Of a DNA stretch of 64,000 bases, positions 54,441-63,602 are shown one piece after another; position 1 is the first letter of the stretch, and the number at the start of each line of letters is the position of its first letter. The notes under the pieces are model-generated. The model saw only the letters and a program-made list of their open reading frames with translations, was not told the origin of the DNA and did no database searches. The stretch is from Demequina mangrovi (GTDB taxonomy: Bacteria; Actinomycetota; Actinomycetes; Actinomycetales; Demequinaceae): assembly GCF_000759715.1 (NCBI RefSeq), contig NZ_BBLU01000016.1, forward strand, positions 17,650-81,649, in the 5' to 3' direction. The position numbers and the translations under genes were made by a program.

Positions 54441-55792
54441 GCGCGCACCTCCTCGCGCAGATCGTCCCATGCCGAGCCCGCGCGCGCGGGGCCGATCGAC
54501 GATTCGAGCGGGAGGAGCGCGCGCACGCGGTAGCCGCCGTCGGGCTCGGGCCCGATCGCGGTGCGCCCGCCGAGGAGCGTGACGCGGTCGCGCATCCCGG
54601 CCACGCCGTGGTGCGCGCGGCCCGCCGCCGCGGGGGACGGAGCGCCGCCGGGGCCGTTCGCGACGTCGATCGCGAGCGCATCGTCCTCGCGCACCACCCG
54701 CACGGTGACCGCCGCGCCCGGCGCGTGCCGCGCCGCGTTGGTGAGGGACTCGCGGACGATGCCGAAGGCGGCCCGCCCGATCGCGGGCGGCACGGGCGCG
54801 ACGTCGAGCTCGGCGTCGACCACGATGCCGGCGTCGCGCGACGCGTCGACCAGCCCGGGGATGTCCGCGATGCCCGGGAGCGGCACCCGCTCGCCGGCAT
54901 CGTCGCCGCGGATGGTCGCGATGATCCGGTCGAGCTCGCCCATCGCGGCGCGCCCGCGCTCCTCGATGTTGCGCAGCGCCTGGCGCGCGAACTCGGGATC
55001 CGAGTCGAACACGTGCGCGCCGGCACCCGCCTGCACGATGTTCATGGTGATCATGTGGCCGATGCTGTCGTGCAGCTCCTGGTCGATGCGCACCTGCTCC
55101 TCGGCGAGCCGGGCGCGCGCGACCGCGGCCTCGGCCCGCTCGCGGTCGCACGAGCCCAGCCCCCACGAGCCGAGCCGGCGGTGCAGCTCCGCGGCCCCCT
55201 CGACGGCCCAGAACGGCGCGGGCACCAGCAGGAGCAGCACCGGGCTGCCCGCGACGACCCACCACGAGACCTCGTCGACGGTCGCGATGCTCCCCGGGTC
55301 GCCGATGAGGAGGTCGAAGGCCTCCCACACGCCGACCACCTGGCCGAAGGCGAGCCCGACCGCTCCGATCAGCGACACGGGCACCACCAGTGCGACGATC
55401 GCGAGCACGAAGCCCAGCGGCCCCAGCAGGATCCGCAGCATGATCCACCCGAGCACGCGCCACGAGGGCCCGTCCCGGAAGACCGCGAACACGCGGTGCA
55501 GCCACGGCACGTCCATGGGACGGGTGACGGGCGGCGGCGGCGGGATGCGCGCGCCGAGCAGCGCGTTGACCAGCGCGCGCTCGGCGGTGCCGATCGGGCG
55601 GAGCGAGGCCTGGAGCGCGAGCAGGAGCGGGATCCCGACCCAGATGATCACGAGGCTCACCCCGACCGCGTACGCGGTCACCGCGTAGGTGAACAGCAGG
55701 ATCGAGATCGGCAGCCCCAGCAGGAGGTAGACGATCGCGCCCCACGTGCGCGCCCGCCATGCGACCTCGAAGTACCCCAGCAGCGTTCTCAT
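54437..55792 (-). CDS. sensor histidine kinase (HisKA_3 type)
   Basis: A 451-residue protein. Residues 1-230 form a membrane sensor domain with four to six hydrophobic segments, like the PF13796 sensor of actinobacterial kinases. RIDQELHDSIGHMITMNIVQ carries the phospho-His. ESLTNAARHAPGAAVTV and HHGVAGMRDRVTLLGGRTAI are the N and G boxes of the ATPase domain. It pairs with the overlapping response regulator and is divergent from an MMPL exporter, the likely target. Confidence 0.92.
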   Translation of the reverse strand: MRTLLGYFEVAWRARTWGAIVYLLLGLPISILLFTYAVTAYAVGVSLVIIWVGIPLLLALQASLRPIGTAERALVNALLGARIPPPPPVTRPMDVPWLHRVFAVFRDGPSWRVLGWIMLRILLGPLGFVLAIVALVVPVSLIGAVGLAFGQVVGVWEAFDLLIGDPGSIATVDEVSWWVVAGSPVLLLLVPAPFWAVEGAAELHRRLGSWGLGSCDRERAEAAVARARLAEEQVRIDQELHDSIGHMITMNIVQAGAGAHVFDSDPEFARQALRNIEERGRAAMGELDRIIATIRGDDAGERVPLPGIADIPGLVDASRDAGIVVDAELDVAPVPPAIGRAAFGIVRESLTNAARHAPGAAVTVRVVREDDALAIDVANGPGGAPSPAAAGRAHHGVAGMRDRVTLLGGRTAIGPEPDGGYRVRALLPLESSIGPARAGSAWDDLREEVRA

Positions 55793-56011
55793 GCCTCCAT
55801 CGTGCCGCGACCAGGGCCGATGCGTCCTCGCTCGCCCGGATGGATCCCTTCCCCCGCCGGAGGGAGCCCTCGGGCCTCCTCCCCCGCGAGGACCATGCGG
55901 GATTCACCCGGAGGGCATGTCCGAATCGTCCCTGAGCGCGCAGATCCCAGGGGGGTCGCGCTCCTAGCGTCGAGGTAGCCGGGAGGTCCCGGCGATCTCG
56001 AGGAGGGGATC

Positions 56012-58177
56012 ATGGAGCTTGGCATCACCGGGCGCATCGCCCGCACCGCGGCCGCACGGCCGTGGATCACCATCACCGTGTGGCTGCTGGCGATCGTCGC
56101 CGCGGTCGTCGCGGCCGGGGGCCTCGGTGACGCCCTCACCCAGGACGACCGCATGCTGGTCGCCACCGAGTCCGACGCCGCCGCGGACCGCAGCGAGGAG
56201 CTGCGGGCGGGAGACCAGTCGACCATCGACGAGACCGTGGTCATCACGGCGGAGTCCGCGCAGTGGGGCGACGTCGAGTTCACCGATGCGGTCGACCGCG
56301 TGGTCGCGGGCCTCGAGGGCCTGCCGGGCGTGCGGTCCGTGACGGCTCCGAGCGCCGAGGAGCCGTACCCGGTCTCCGAGGACGGTCGCACCGCGCTCGT
56401 CACCGCGGTGGTCGACGCGGACTCCGACACGGTCGGCGAGGCCGTCTCGGCGGCCACCGACGAGGCCGAGGCCGCGGGCTTCACGCTCCACAACGTGGGC
56501 GACACCACCGCCGAGGTCATCTTCGACTCGCTCGCGGAGGACACCCTGGTCCGCGGCGAGATGATCGGCATCGCGGTCGCGCTCGTGATCCTCGTCATCG
56601 TCTTCGGCGCGCTCGTCGCCGCGGGCCTGCCGCTCATGGTCGCGCTCGTGTCGATCACCACCGCGGTGGGCGCCACCGCGATCGTGGGTCAGGTGTTCGA
56701 GCTGTCGTTCTTCATCGTCAACATGATCACGATGATGGGCCTCGCGCTCGGCATCGACTACAGCCTCGTCGCGGTGCAGCGTTTCCGCGAGGAGCTCGCC
56801 CACGGCCGCACCGTGAAGGACGCGGTCGCGATCACCGGCTCCACCGCCAACCGCGCGATCCTGTTCTCGGGCGTCACCGTGCTCATCTCGCTCGTCGGGA
56901 TGCTCGTGGTGCCGTCGACCATCATGCGCTCGCTCGGCGCGGGCGCGATGATCGTCGCGGTCATGGCCGTCATCACGGCGCTGACCCTGCTGCCGGCGGT
57001 GCTGCGGCTCCTGGGCCACCGCGTCAACCGCGGTCGCATCCCCACCGCCCACCCGGGCCGCGAGCCGCGCGTGTGGAGCGCCATCGCCCGCAGCGTGGTC
57101 GCGCGTCCGGCGGTCTTCGCCGCCGGCGGCCTCGCGGTGCTGCTCGCGCTCTCCGTCCCGCTGCTCTCGATCCGCCTGACCTTCCCGGGCCTCGACGCGC
57201 TGCCGGAGGACAACGACGTGCGCCAGGGCATGGAGGTGCTGGTCGACGACTTCGGCTACGGCCAGTCCTCGACCCTGGTCGCGATCGACGATGCCGGCGG
57301 CTCGGCCTCCGCGGTCGAGGGGCTCGCGAGCGCGATCGAGGCGGACCCGGCCTTCGCGGAGACCACCGTCGACTGGCACGGCACCACGGCGTTCATCGAC
57401 ACGCGCGACGTGTTCGACTCCGCCGACCCGGCCGCCGAGGAGGCGCTCGACCGCCTGCGCGCGGACCTCGTCCCCGCGGCGCTCGACAGCACCGAGGCGA
57501 CCGCGAACGTGGGCGGCGGCCAGGCCGAGGCGGTCGACTTCGCCGACGTCATGCTCGACAGCGTGCCGCTGGTGCTGGCGATCGTGCTCGGCGCGAGCTT
57601 CCTGCTCCTGCTCATCGCGTTCCGGTCGATCGCGATCCCGCTCACCGCGATCGCGCTCAACGTGGTCTCGGCCGCCGCAGCCTTCGGCCTCCTGGTCGGC
57701 GTGTTCCAGTTCGGATGGGGCTCGGACCTGCTGGGCTTCGCGCAGGTCGACGGCATCGCGCCGTGGATCCCCCTGTTCCTGTTCGCGGTCCTGTTCGGGC
57801 TGTCGATGGACTACCACGTGTTCCTCATCAGCCGCATCAAGGAGCGCTACGACTCGACGGGCGACACCAAGGACGCGGTGGTGTTCGGGTTGTCCCGCAC
57901 CGGCTCGCTCATCACGGGCGCGGCGCTCATCATGGTCGCGGTGTTCCTCGGCTTCTCGCTGGGCGACCTCGCGGAGTTCCAGCAGATGGGCTTCGGGCTC
58001 GCGGCCGCGGTGATCATCGACGCGACCATCGTCCGCACCATCCTGGTGCCGTCGCTCATGACCCTCCTGGGCGAGCGCAACTGGACGCTCCCCCGGTGGC
58101 TCGGATGGCTGCCGCAGGTCTCCGTCGAGGGCCGCGCGTCCGAGCCCCCGCGCGAGAAGGAGCTCGTGGGCGTCTGA
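56012..58177 (+). CDS. MMPL/RND family transporter
   Basis: A 721-residue protein. It has one N-terminal membrane helix, an extracytoplasmic domain, then five to six helices, and the same arrangement repeated (two MMPL modules). MMGLALGIDYSLVAVQRFRE and FAVLFGLSMDYHVFLISRIK carry the GxxxDY motifs of the proton relay. Members export lipids, siderophores or drugs using the proton gradient. GAGGAGGGG precedes the ATG. Control by the divergent two-component system is inferred from position. Confidence 0.92.
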   Translation: MELGITGRIARTAAARPWITITVWLLAIVAAVVAAGGLGDALTQDDRMLVATESDAAADRSEELRAGDQSTIDETVVITAESAQWGDVEFTDAVDRVVAGLEGLPGVRSVTAPSAEEPYPVSEDGRTALVTAVVDADSDTVGEAVSAATDEAEAAGFTLHNVGDTTAEVIFDSLAEDTLVRGEMIGIAVALVILVIVFGALVAAGLPLMVALVSITTAVGATAIVGQVFELSFFIVNMITMMGLALGIDYSLVAVQRFREELAHGRTVKDAVAITGSTANRAILFSGVTVLISLVGMLVVPSTIMRSLGAGAMIVAVMAVITALTLLPAVLRLLGHRVNRGRIPTAHPGREPRVWSAIARSVVARPAVFAAGGLAVLLALSVPLLSIRLTFPGLDALPEDNDVRQGMEVLVDDFGYGQSSTLVAIDDAGGSASAVEGLASAIEADPAFAETTVDWHGTTAFIDTRDVFDSADPAAEEALDRLRADLVPAALDSTEATANVGGGQAEAVDFADVMLDSVPLVLAIVLGASFLLLLIAFRSIAIPLTAIALNVVSAAAAFGLLVGVFQFGWGSDLLGFAQVDGIAPWIPLFLFAVLFGLSMDYHVFLISRIKERYDSTGDTKDAVVFGLSRTGSLITGAALIMVAVFLGFSLGDLAEFQQMGFGLAAAVIIDATIVRTILVPSLMTLLGERNWTLPRWLGWLPQVSVEGRASEPPREKELVGV

Positions 58178-58189
58178 GCCCGCCACGCG

Positions 58190-58219
58190 CGATGCCCCCG
58201 GTCAAGGCCGGGGGCATCG
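58190..58219 (+). terminator. terminator after the MMPL gene
   Basis: Bases 58190-58201 (CGATGCCCCCGG) pair perfectly with 58208-58219 around a TCAAGG loop. The right arm's GGGGGCATCGTCGC is repeated directly downstream at 58229. Confidence 0.75.
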
Positions 58220-58246
58220 TCGCGGTCCGGGGGCATCGTCGCCCGC

Positions 58247-58295
58247 CTGCTGCATGAGCGCCGGAAACCGCAGGTACTTGGCACTCATGCAGCAG
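58247..58295. repeat. CTGCTGCATG palindromic element, copy B
   Basis: CTGCTGCATGAG (58247-58258) and CTCATGCAGCAG (58284-58295) are perfect complements with a 25-base interior. The related copy A is at 18966-19021; the two share the arms and an AACCG in the interior. Confidence 0.65.
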
Positions 58296-58314
58296 CCTGG
58301 CCAAGATGAGGGGC

Positions 58315-59220
58315 ATGCGCGACTACCCGACCATCGAGGAGACCATCGGCCGCACGCCCCTGGTGAGGCTCCAACGCCTCGCCGCGGACGCCGCCGAGCG
58401 CGGCACCGTGGTGCTCGCGAAGCTCGAGGGCACCAACCCCGCGGGCTCCGTCAAGGACCGCCCCGCGCTGTCGATGATCGCGACGGCCGAGGCCGAGGGC
58501 CGCATCCGCCCCGGCGACACCGTGATCGAGGCCACGAGCGGCAACACCGGCATCGCCCTCGCGATGGTCGCCGCGGTGCGCGGCTACGCCATGGTGCTGG
58601 TGATGCCCGCGGACCTCTCGGTCGAGCGCGCCCGCACCATGACCGCGTACGGCGCGCGGCTGGTGCTCACCGATCCGGCCGGAGGCATGGAGCTCGCGCG
58701 CACCACCGCCGACGCGATGGAGGCCGCGGGCGAGGGCGTCCAGCTGGACCAGTTCGCGAACCCCGCGAACCCCGCCGCGCACATGGCGGCGACCGCCGAG
58801 GAGATCTGGTCCCAGACCGGCGGCCGGGTCACGCACTTCGTGTCCTCGATGGGCACCACGGGCACGCTCACCGGCACCGGCCGTCGCCTGCGGGAGCTGA
58901 GCGATGCCGTCCGCATCGTGGGCGTGCAGCCGGAGGAGGGCTCCCGCATCCCGGGCATCCGCGCGTGGGAGCCCGAGTTCCTCCCCCGCATCTTCGACCC
59001 CACCGTCCCGCACGAGGTGCGGAACGTGAATCAGGACGATGCGACGCGCACCACGCGCGCGCTGGCCCGCGAGGAGGGCATCCTCGCGGGGATGAGCGCG
59101 GGCGGCGCGGCCCACGTCGCGCTCGGGCTCGCGGCGACGGAGCGCGACGCGACCATCGTCTTCATCGTCCCCGACCGGGGCGACCGCTACCTCTCGACGG
59201 ATCTGTTCGCGACGGACTGA
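58315..59220 (+). CDS. cysM: cysteine synthase B family enzyme
   Basis: A 301-residue fold-type II PLP enzyme. TPLVRLQRLA and LEGTNPAGSVKDRPALSMI contain the PLP Lys. EATSGNTGIALAMVAAVRGY binds the carboxylate, and SSMGTTGTLTGTGRRL binds phosphate. It makes cysteine from O-acetylserine or O-phosphoserine. ATGs at 58306 and 58315 are in frame; the second is preferred because an AAGAT box lies seven bases before it. Confidence 0.9.
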   Translation: MRDYPTIEETIGRTPLVRLQRLAADAAERGTVVLAKLEGTNPAGSVKDRPALSMIATAEAEGRIRPGDTVIEATSGNTGIALAMVAAVRGYAMVLVMPADLSVERARTMTAYGARLVLTDPAGGMELARTTADAMEAAGEGVQLDQFANPANPAAHMAATAEEIWSQTGGRVTHFVSSMGTTGTLTGTGRRLRELSDAVRIVGVQPEEGSRIPGIRAWEPEFLPRIFDPTVPHEVRNVNQDDATRTTRALAREEGILAGMSAGGAAHVALGLAATERDATIVFIVPDRGDRYLSTDLFATD

Positions 59221-59278
59221 TCCGGACGCGAGACGCCCCGGCCACCCGCACGGGCGACCGGAGCATCGTCGGATCGCG

Positions 59279-60232
59279 TCAGCCGACGCCGAAGCGGTTC
59301 GCGGTCTCCTTGATCGAGCGCGCGGAGGCCTCGAGGGCCGCCTTCTCCTCGTCGTCCATCGGGGTCGCGGCCTGGTGCTCGATGCCGTTGCGGCCGATCA
59401 CCGCGGGCAGCGACATGCACACCTCGCCGACGCCGGGGTAGTCGATGAGCGTCGACACCGGCATGATGCGGCGCTGGTCGCCCAGGACGGCCTCGACGAT
59501 GCGCGCTCCGGCGGCGCCGACGGCGTAGTTGGTCGCGCCCTTGCCCTCGATGATCGTGTACGCGGAGCGCATGACGTCGTGGTGGATCCGCTCGCGCACC
59601 TCGGGGGTCATGACGACCTCGCCGTCGCGGCCGCGCCAGTCGACCAGCGGCTGCCCGCCGATGGTGGCCGAGGACCACAGCGCGACCTCCGAGTCGCCGT
59701 GCTCGCCCGCGATGTACGCGTGCACGTTGCCGACTGCGATGTCGCAGTAGTCGGCGATCTGGTGGCGGAGACGCGACGTGTCGAGCGCGGTGCCGGAGCC
59801 GAACATGCGCGACGGGTCCATGCCGGACTTCTTGATCGCGGCGTACGTCACCACGTCGACGGGGTTCGTCACGAGGATGTAGATCGCGTTCGGCGCGACC
59901 TCGAGCAGCGGCGGAAGCACCTTGTCCATGAGGCCGATCGTCGCGCCCGCGAGGTCCATGCGGGTCTGGCCCGGCTGCTGCTTCGCACCCGCGGTGATGA
60001 CCACCACGTCCGAGCCCTCGACCACGCCGATGTCCGACGAGCCGAGCACCGTCGCCTCGGGCATGAACTGGATGCCCTGCGCGAGGTCGAGCGCCTCCGC
60101 CTCGACCTTCGCCGTGTTGATGTCGTACAGCGCGACCGTGCGCGCGAATCCGCGCATCAGGCCTGCGTACGCCAGGGTCGAACCCACGGCTCCCGCGCCG
60201 ACGATCGACACCTTCGAAGTCTTGTCCGACAT
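59279..60232 (-). CDS. ldh: L-lactate dehydrogenase
   Basis: A 317-residue protein. VSIVGAGAVGSTLAYAGLMR is the NAD fold, and ITAGAKQQPGQTRMDL has the substrate Gln and Arg typical of lactate enzymes. GSGTALDTSRLRHQIA and AYIAGEHGDSEVALWS carry the catalytic Asp/Arg and His. It reduces pyruvate to lactate in fermentation. AGGGAGGG precedes the ATG, and a TAGGCT box lies at 60262-60267 (minus). Confidence 0.95.
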   Translation of the reverse strand: MSDKTSKVSIVGAGAVGSTLAYAGLMRGFARTVALYDINTAKVEAEALDLAQGIQFMPEATVLGSSDIGVVEGSDVVVITAGAKQQPGQTRMDLAGATIGLMDKVLPPLLEVAPNAIYILVTNPVDVVTYAAIKKSGMDPSRMFGSGTALDTSRLRHQIADYCDIAVGNVHAYIAGEHGDSEVALWSSATIGGQPLVDWRGRDGEVVMTPEVRERIHHDVMRSAYTIIEGKGATNYAVGAAGARIVEAVLGDQRRIMPVSTLIDYPGVGEVCMSLPAVIGRNGIEHQAATPMDDEEKAALEASARSIKETANRFGVG

Positions 60233-60261
60233 GCCACCCTCCCTGAGATCAGTCCAGGATG

Positions 60262-60267
60262 AGCCTA
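60262..60267 (-). promoter_or_regulatory. -10 box of ldh
   Basis: TAGGCT on the minus strand, 29 bases before the ATG, leaving room for the ribosome-binding site. Confidence 0.5.
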
Positions 60268-60302
60268 GTCCGGCGCGACGATGCGCGGGTGTCGGGCCGC
60301 GC

Positions 60303-60920
60303 TCAGGAGCGCGCGAGGCACGCGCGCACCTCGCCCGCGCCGCCGTCCGCCTCGCTCAGGAGGTAGTCCGTCGTGCCGAGGAGCAGCGCGCCCGCGCCGA
60401 GCGCGGAGACGCAGCCGCGCGGGTCCGCGTGGAAGCCCGCCTCGCCCGCGTCGGTGTGCCCGGCATGCCCGAGCGCGGGCTCGTCCGTCACGACGCGCAG
60501 GTGCATCCCCCCGCCGCCGCAGCCGAACCGGACGTCGAAGATCGGCGGCTCGTCGGCGGCCCAGGGCTCGTAGTCGCGGCACTCGCCGTCACCGACGAGC
60601 ACGGAGCCGCCGATCTCCGCGACCCCGGCCGCGGCGGTCGCGGACCCGCACGCGTCGGGCACCCGCACGGCGATCGTGGTGTCGACGAGCCGGGTGTCGT
60701 CCCAGCGCCGCCACGGCAGCTGCGCGACGACCGGCTTCACCTCGCGGCCGACGAGCGTCGCGTCGAAGGTGACCTCGACGCAGGCACCCGACTCGGGTTC
60801 CGTCAAGGTCCACGCGCCCGTGACCGGCTCCTCCGTGAGGCTCGCCGCCGGCAGGAACGGCGCGGACAGCGCCGCCACCACGAGCACGGCGACCACGCCG
60901 CCCACGAGCCACCAGCGCAT
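60303..60920 (-). CDS. hypothetical secreted or membrane-anchored protein, 205 aa
   Basis: MRWWLVGGVVAVLVVAALSA is a signal-anchor. The exported domain has five Cys (GACVEV, DACGSA, ECRDYE, FGCGGGG, RGCVSAL, of which several may pair) and ends VRACLARS. I do not recognise the family. Its start codon is part of a GGACGATGC word, and the G-run serving as ribosome-binding site lies in a hairpin at 60925-60944. It follows pcrA by 41 bases. Confidence 0.72.
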   Translation of the reverse strand: MRWWLVGGVVAVLVVAALSAPFLPAASLTEEPVTGAWTLTEPESGACVEVTFDATLVGREVKPVVAQLPWRRWDDTRLVDTTIAVRVPDACGSATAAAGVAEIGGSVLVGDGECRDYEPWAADEPPIFDVRFGCGGGGMHLRVVTDEPALGHAGHTDAGEAGFHADPRGCVSALGAGALLLGTTDYLLSEADGGAGEVRACLARS

Positions 60921-60924
60921 CGTC

Positions 60925-60944
60925 CCCCCAGAGATATCTGGGGG
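60925..60944 (-). promoter_or_regulatory. hairpin enclosing the ribosome-binding site of the 60303 gene
   Basis: CCCCCAGA (60925-60932) and TCTGGGGG (60937-60944) form a perfect 8-bp stem around GATA. On the minus strand the 3' arm supplies the G-run 5-10 bases before the ATG. It may also be the pcrA terminator. Confidence 0.55.
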
Positions 60945-60961
60945 AACGCTAGCGCCGCGGC

Positions 60962-63538
60962 CTACAGCTTGTCGAGGGAGTTGAAGCGCAGCACCAGGCG
61001 CTTGACCTCGCCACCGAAGTCGACCTTCACCACCGCGTTGCGGCCCACGCCCTCGGTGCCGACCACCTTGCCCATGCCGAACTTGTCGTGCAGCACGCGC
61101 TCGCCGACCTCGAAGCCGATGTCGCCCGCGCCGGCCCCCGGCGGGCTCGGCGGCACGCGCTTGGTGGTGACCGCGCCCGCGCGCGAGTACGTGTTGCCGT
61201 CGCCGCGGTCCTGATTGCCGCCGTAGTTCATGCCGGACCACGACCCGGAGCGCGACGAGCCGCGGTCCGAGCGCTCGCGCAGCGAGGACATGGTCACCGC
61301 GGCGCGCGTCCACTCCATGAGCTCGTCGGGGATCTCCTCGACGAAGCGGCTCGCGCCGAAGTACTGCGGCGCGCCCCACGAGGACCGCGCCTCGGCGCGG
61401 GTGAGGTACAGCCGCTCGCGGGCGCGGGTGAGGCCCACGTACGCGAGGCGCCGCTCCTCCTCCATGTCCTTGGTGTCGCCCGACTCGATCGACCGCATGT
61501 GCGGGAACGTGCCGTCCTCCATGCCGGTGAGGAACACCACCGGGAACTCGAGGCCCTTCGCGGTGTGGAGCGTCATCATCGTCACCACGCCGCCGGTGCC
61601 GTCCGAGTCGGGGACCTGGTCCGCGTCGGCGACCAGCGCGACCTTCTCGAGGAAGTCCGCGAGGGTGCCCTCGGGGTTGTCCTCGGAGAACTCACGCCCC
61701 ACGGCGACGAGCTCCATGATGTTCTCGATCCGGCTCGCGTCCTGCGGGTCCTCGGACTTGCGCAGCGAGGCGAGCAGGCCGGAGCGGTCCGCGATCGCGT
61801 CGAGCACGCCCGCGGGGCCGTTGTCCTTCGCGAGCGCGCGGAGGTCGTCCATGAGCCGCACGAAGTCCTCGATCGCGCGCTGCGAGCGGGCCTGGAGACC
61901 GGCATCGTCCAGATGCCGCAGCGCGGTGCCGAAGCTGGCCTCCTGGCCCGCCGCGACGAGCGTGCGGCGCACGCCCTCGACGGACTCGACCGCCGTGTCG
62001 CCGATGCCGCGCTTGGGCTCGTTGATGATGCGGCGGGTGGCCACGTCGTCGTCCTCGTTCACCACGGCGGCGAGGTACGCGAGCATGTCCTTGATCTCCT
62101 TGCGCTCGTAGAAGCGCGTGCCGCCGACCACCTTGTAGGGGATCTCGGCGCGGATGAAGCGCTCCTCGACTGCGCGGGACTGCGCGTTGGCGCGGTACAT
62201 GATCGCGATGTCGTTGGGCTCGATGCCGTCCTCGTCGATGAGCCGGCGGATCTCGGTCGCGATGTACTGCGCCTCGCCCTGCTCGGTGTCCGCGGCGTAG
62301 CCCTTGATCTTCGCGCCCGCGCCGGAGTCGGTCCACAGGTTCTTGGGCCGGCGGTCGGAGTTGTTCTGGATGACCGTGTTGGCCGCCGTGAGGATGTTCT
62401 GGGTCGAGCGGTAGTTCTGCTCGAGGCGCACGATGTGCGCGTTCGGGTAGTCCTTCTCGAACTCCATGATGTTGCGGATGGTCGCGCCGCGGAAGGCGTA
62501 GATCGACTGGTCCGCGTCACCCACGACCGTGAGCTCGCCGGCGGGCAGCGAGGCATCGTCCGCCGGGCCCACGAGCTCGCGCACCAGCACGTACTGCGCG
62601 TGGTTGGTGTCCTGGTACTCGTCGACCAGGATGTGGCGGAAGCGCTCGCGGTAGGCACGCGCGACCTGGGGGTGCTCCTGCACCAGCTTGACGGTCTTGA
62701 CGATGATGTCGTCGAAGTCGACGGCGTTGGCGGCCTCGAGGCGGCGCTGGTAGAGCGGGTACGCCGTCGCGGCGGCGTGCTCGATCGAGAACTTGGACGC
62801 CATCGACGCGCCCGCGAGCGCGACCTCGGGCTCGATCAGCTCGTCCTTGAACTTGCCGATGCGTCCCAGGATCGCCTTGGGCGTGAACTTCTTCGGGTCG
62901 AGGTTCAGCTCCTTCATGACGAGCTTCATGAGGTTGACCGAGTCCGACGTGTCGTAGATCGAGAACGACGAGGAGAGCCCCGCGAGCTGGTGGTCGCTGC
63001 GGAGGATCCTCACGCACGCGCTGTGGAACGTCGCGACCCACATGCCGCGCGCCTCGGGGCCCACGAGCGCCTCGACGCGCTCGCGCATCTCCGCCGCGGC
63101 CTTGTTGGTGAAGGTGATGGCGAGGATCTGGTGCGGCCGCGCGCGGTGGGTCTCGAGCAGGTGCGCGATGCGGTGCGTGAGCACGCGGGTCTTGCCCGAG
63201 CCGGCGCCCGCCATGATGAGCAGCGCCTCACCCTGGTGGGTGACGGCCTCGGCCTGGGGCGCGTTGAGCCCCTCGACAAGGGACGATGCGCCGCGCACGG
63301 GCCGGTTCGCGGCGGGCGCGGGCTTCCGGTGGCCCGTGAGGATGGGGGCCGGCGGGATCCAGGCGTCCTCCGGCTCGGGCTCGTGCTCGGACGCGTACGC
63401 GTCCTCGGGCCAGGGCTCCGGCTCGACGGGCTCCGGCTCGACGGGCTCGGGCTCGACGGGCTCCGGTGCGGAGCTCGCGGGCGGGGTGGGCTGGGGCTCG
63501 CTGGGGACGGAGCCGTCGAGATCGAAGAGCGCATCCAT
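60962..63538 (-). CDS. pcrA: ATP-dependent DNA helicase PcrA/UvrD1
   Basis: An 858-residue superfamily I helicase. Residues 1-80 are a disordered acidic/proline tail with VEPEP repeats. Then come LLIMAGAGSGKTRVLTHR, HILVDEYQDTNHAQYV, VVGDADQSIYAFRGATIRN, TLHTAKGLEFPVVFLTGMED and LAYVGLTRARERLYL. The last ~50 residues (FEVGERVLHDKFGMGKVVGT, VKRLVLRFNSLDKL) are the Tudor-like domain that contacts RNA polymerase. It works in mismatch-independent repair and conflict resolution. TAGAAT lies nine bases before the ATG. Confidence 0.95.
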   Translation of the reverse strand: MDALFDLDGSVPSEPQPTPPASSAPEPVEPEPVEPEPVEPEPWPEDAYASEHEPEPEDAWIPPAPILTGHRKPAPAANRPVRGASSLVEGLNAPQAEAVTHQGEALLIMAGAGSGKTRVLTHRIAHLLETHRARPHQILAITFTNKAAAEMRERVEALVGPEARGMWVATFHSACVRILRSDHQLAGLSSSFSIYDTSDSVNLMKLVMKELNLDPKKFTPKAILGRIGKFKDELIEPEVALAGASMASKFSIEHAAATAYPLYQRRLEAANAVDFDDIIVKTVKLVQEHPQVARAYRERFRHILVDEYQDTNHAQYVLVRELVGPADDASLPAGELTVVGDADQSIYAFRGATIRNIMEFEKDYPNAHIVRLEQNYRSTQNILTAANTVIQNNSDRRPKNLWTDSGAGAKIKGYAADTEQGEAQYIATEIRRLIDEDGIEPNDIAIMYRANAQSRAVEERFIRAEIPYKVVGGTRFYERKEIKDMLAYLAAVVNEDDDVATRRIINEPKRGIGDTAVESVEGVRRTLVAAGQEASFGTALRHLDDAGLQARSQRAIEDFVRLMDDLRALAKDNGPAGVLDAIADRSGLLASLRKSEDPQDASRIENIMELVAVGREFSEDNPEGTLADFLEKVALVADADQVPDSDGTGGVVTMMTLHTAKGLEFPVVFLTGMEDGTFPHMRSIESGDTKDMEEERRLAYVGLTRARERLYLTRAEARSSWGAPQYFGASRFVEEIPDELMEWTRAAVTMSSLRERSDRGSSRSGSWSGMNYGGNQDRGDGNTYSRAGAVTTKRVPPSPPGAGAGDIGFEVGERVLHDKFGMGKVVGTEGVGRNAVVKVDFGGEVKRLVLRFNSLDKL
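63413..63466. repeat. 15-bp tandem repeat within pcrA
   Basis: GGGCTCCGGCTCGAC is repeated 3.6 times (units at 63413, 63428, 63443, 63458), encoding the VEPEP pentapeptides of the PcrA N-terminal tail. Copy number is likely to vary between strains by slippage. Confidence 0.85.
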
Positions 63539-63547
63539 GACCCGAGA

Positions 63548-63553
63548 ATTCTA
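63548..63553 (-). promoter_or_regulatory. -10 box of pcrA
   Basis: TAGAAT on the minus strand, nine bases before the ATG at 63538. The leader would be a few bases at most. Confidence 0.5.
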
Positions 63554-63602
63554 GGCGCTGGGACGGACGTCGCCCCACCCCCTGGGGAGATCCGCGGCGG
63601 TC

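Noticed and set aside
63413..63466. Possible short tandem array resembling a CRISPR or satellite
   Set aside because: It is in frame within pcrA, encodes VEPEP repeats and has no spacers.
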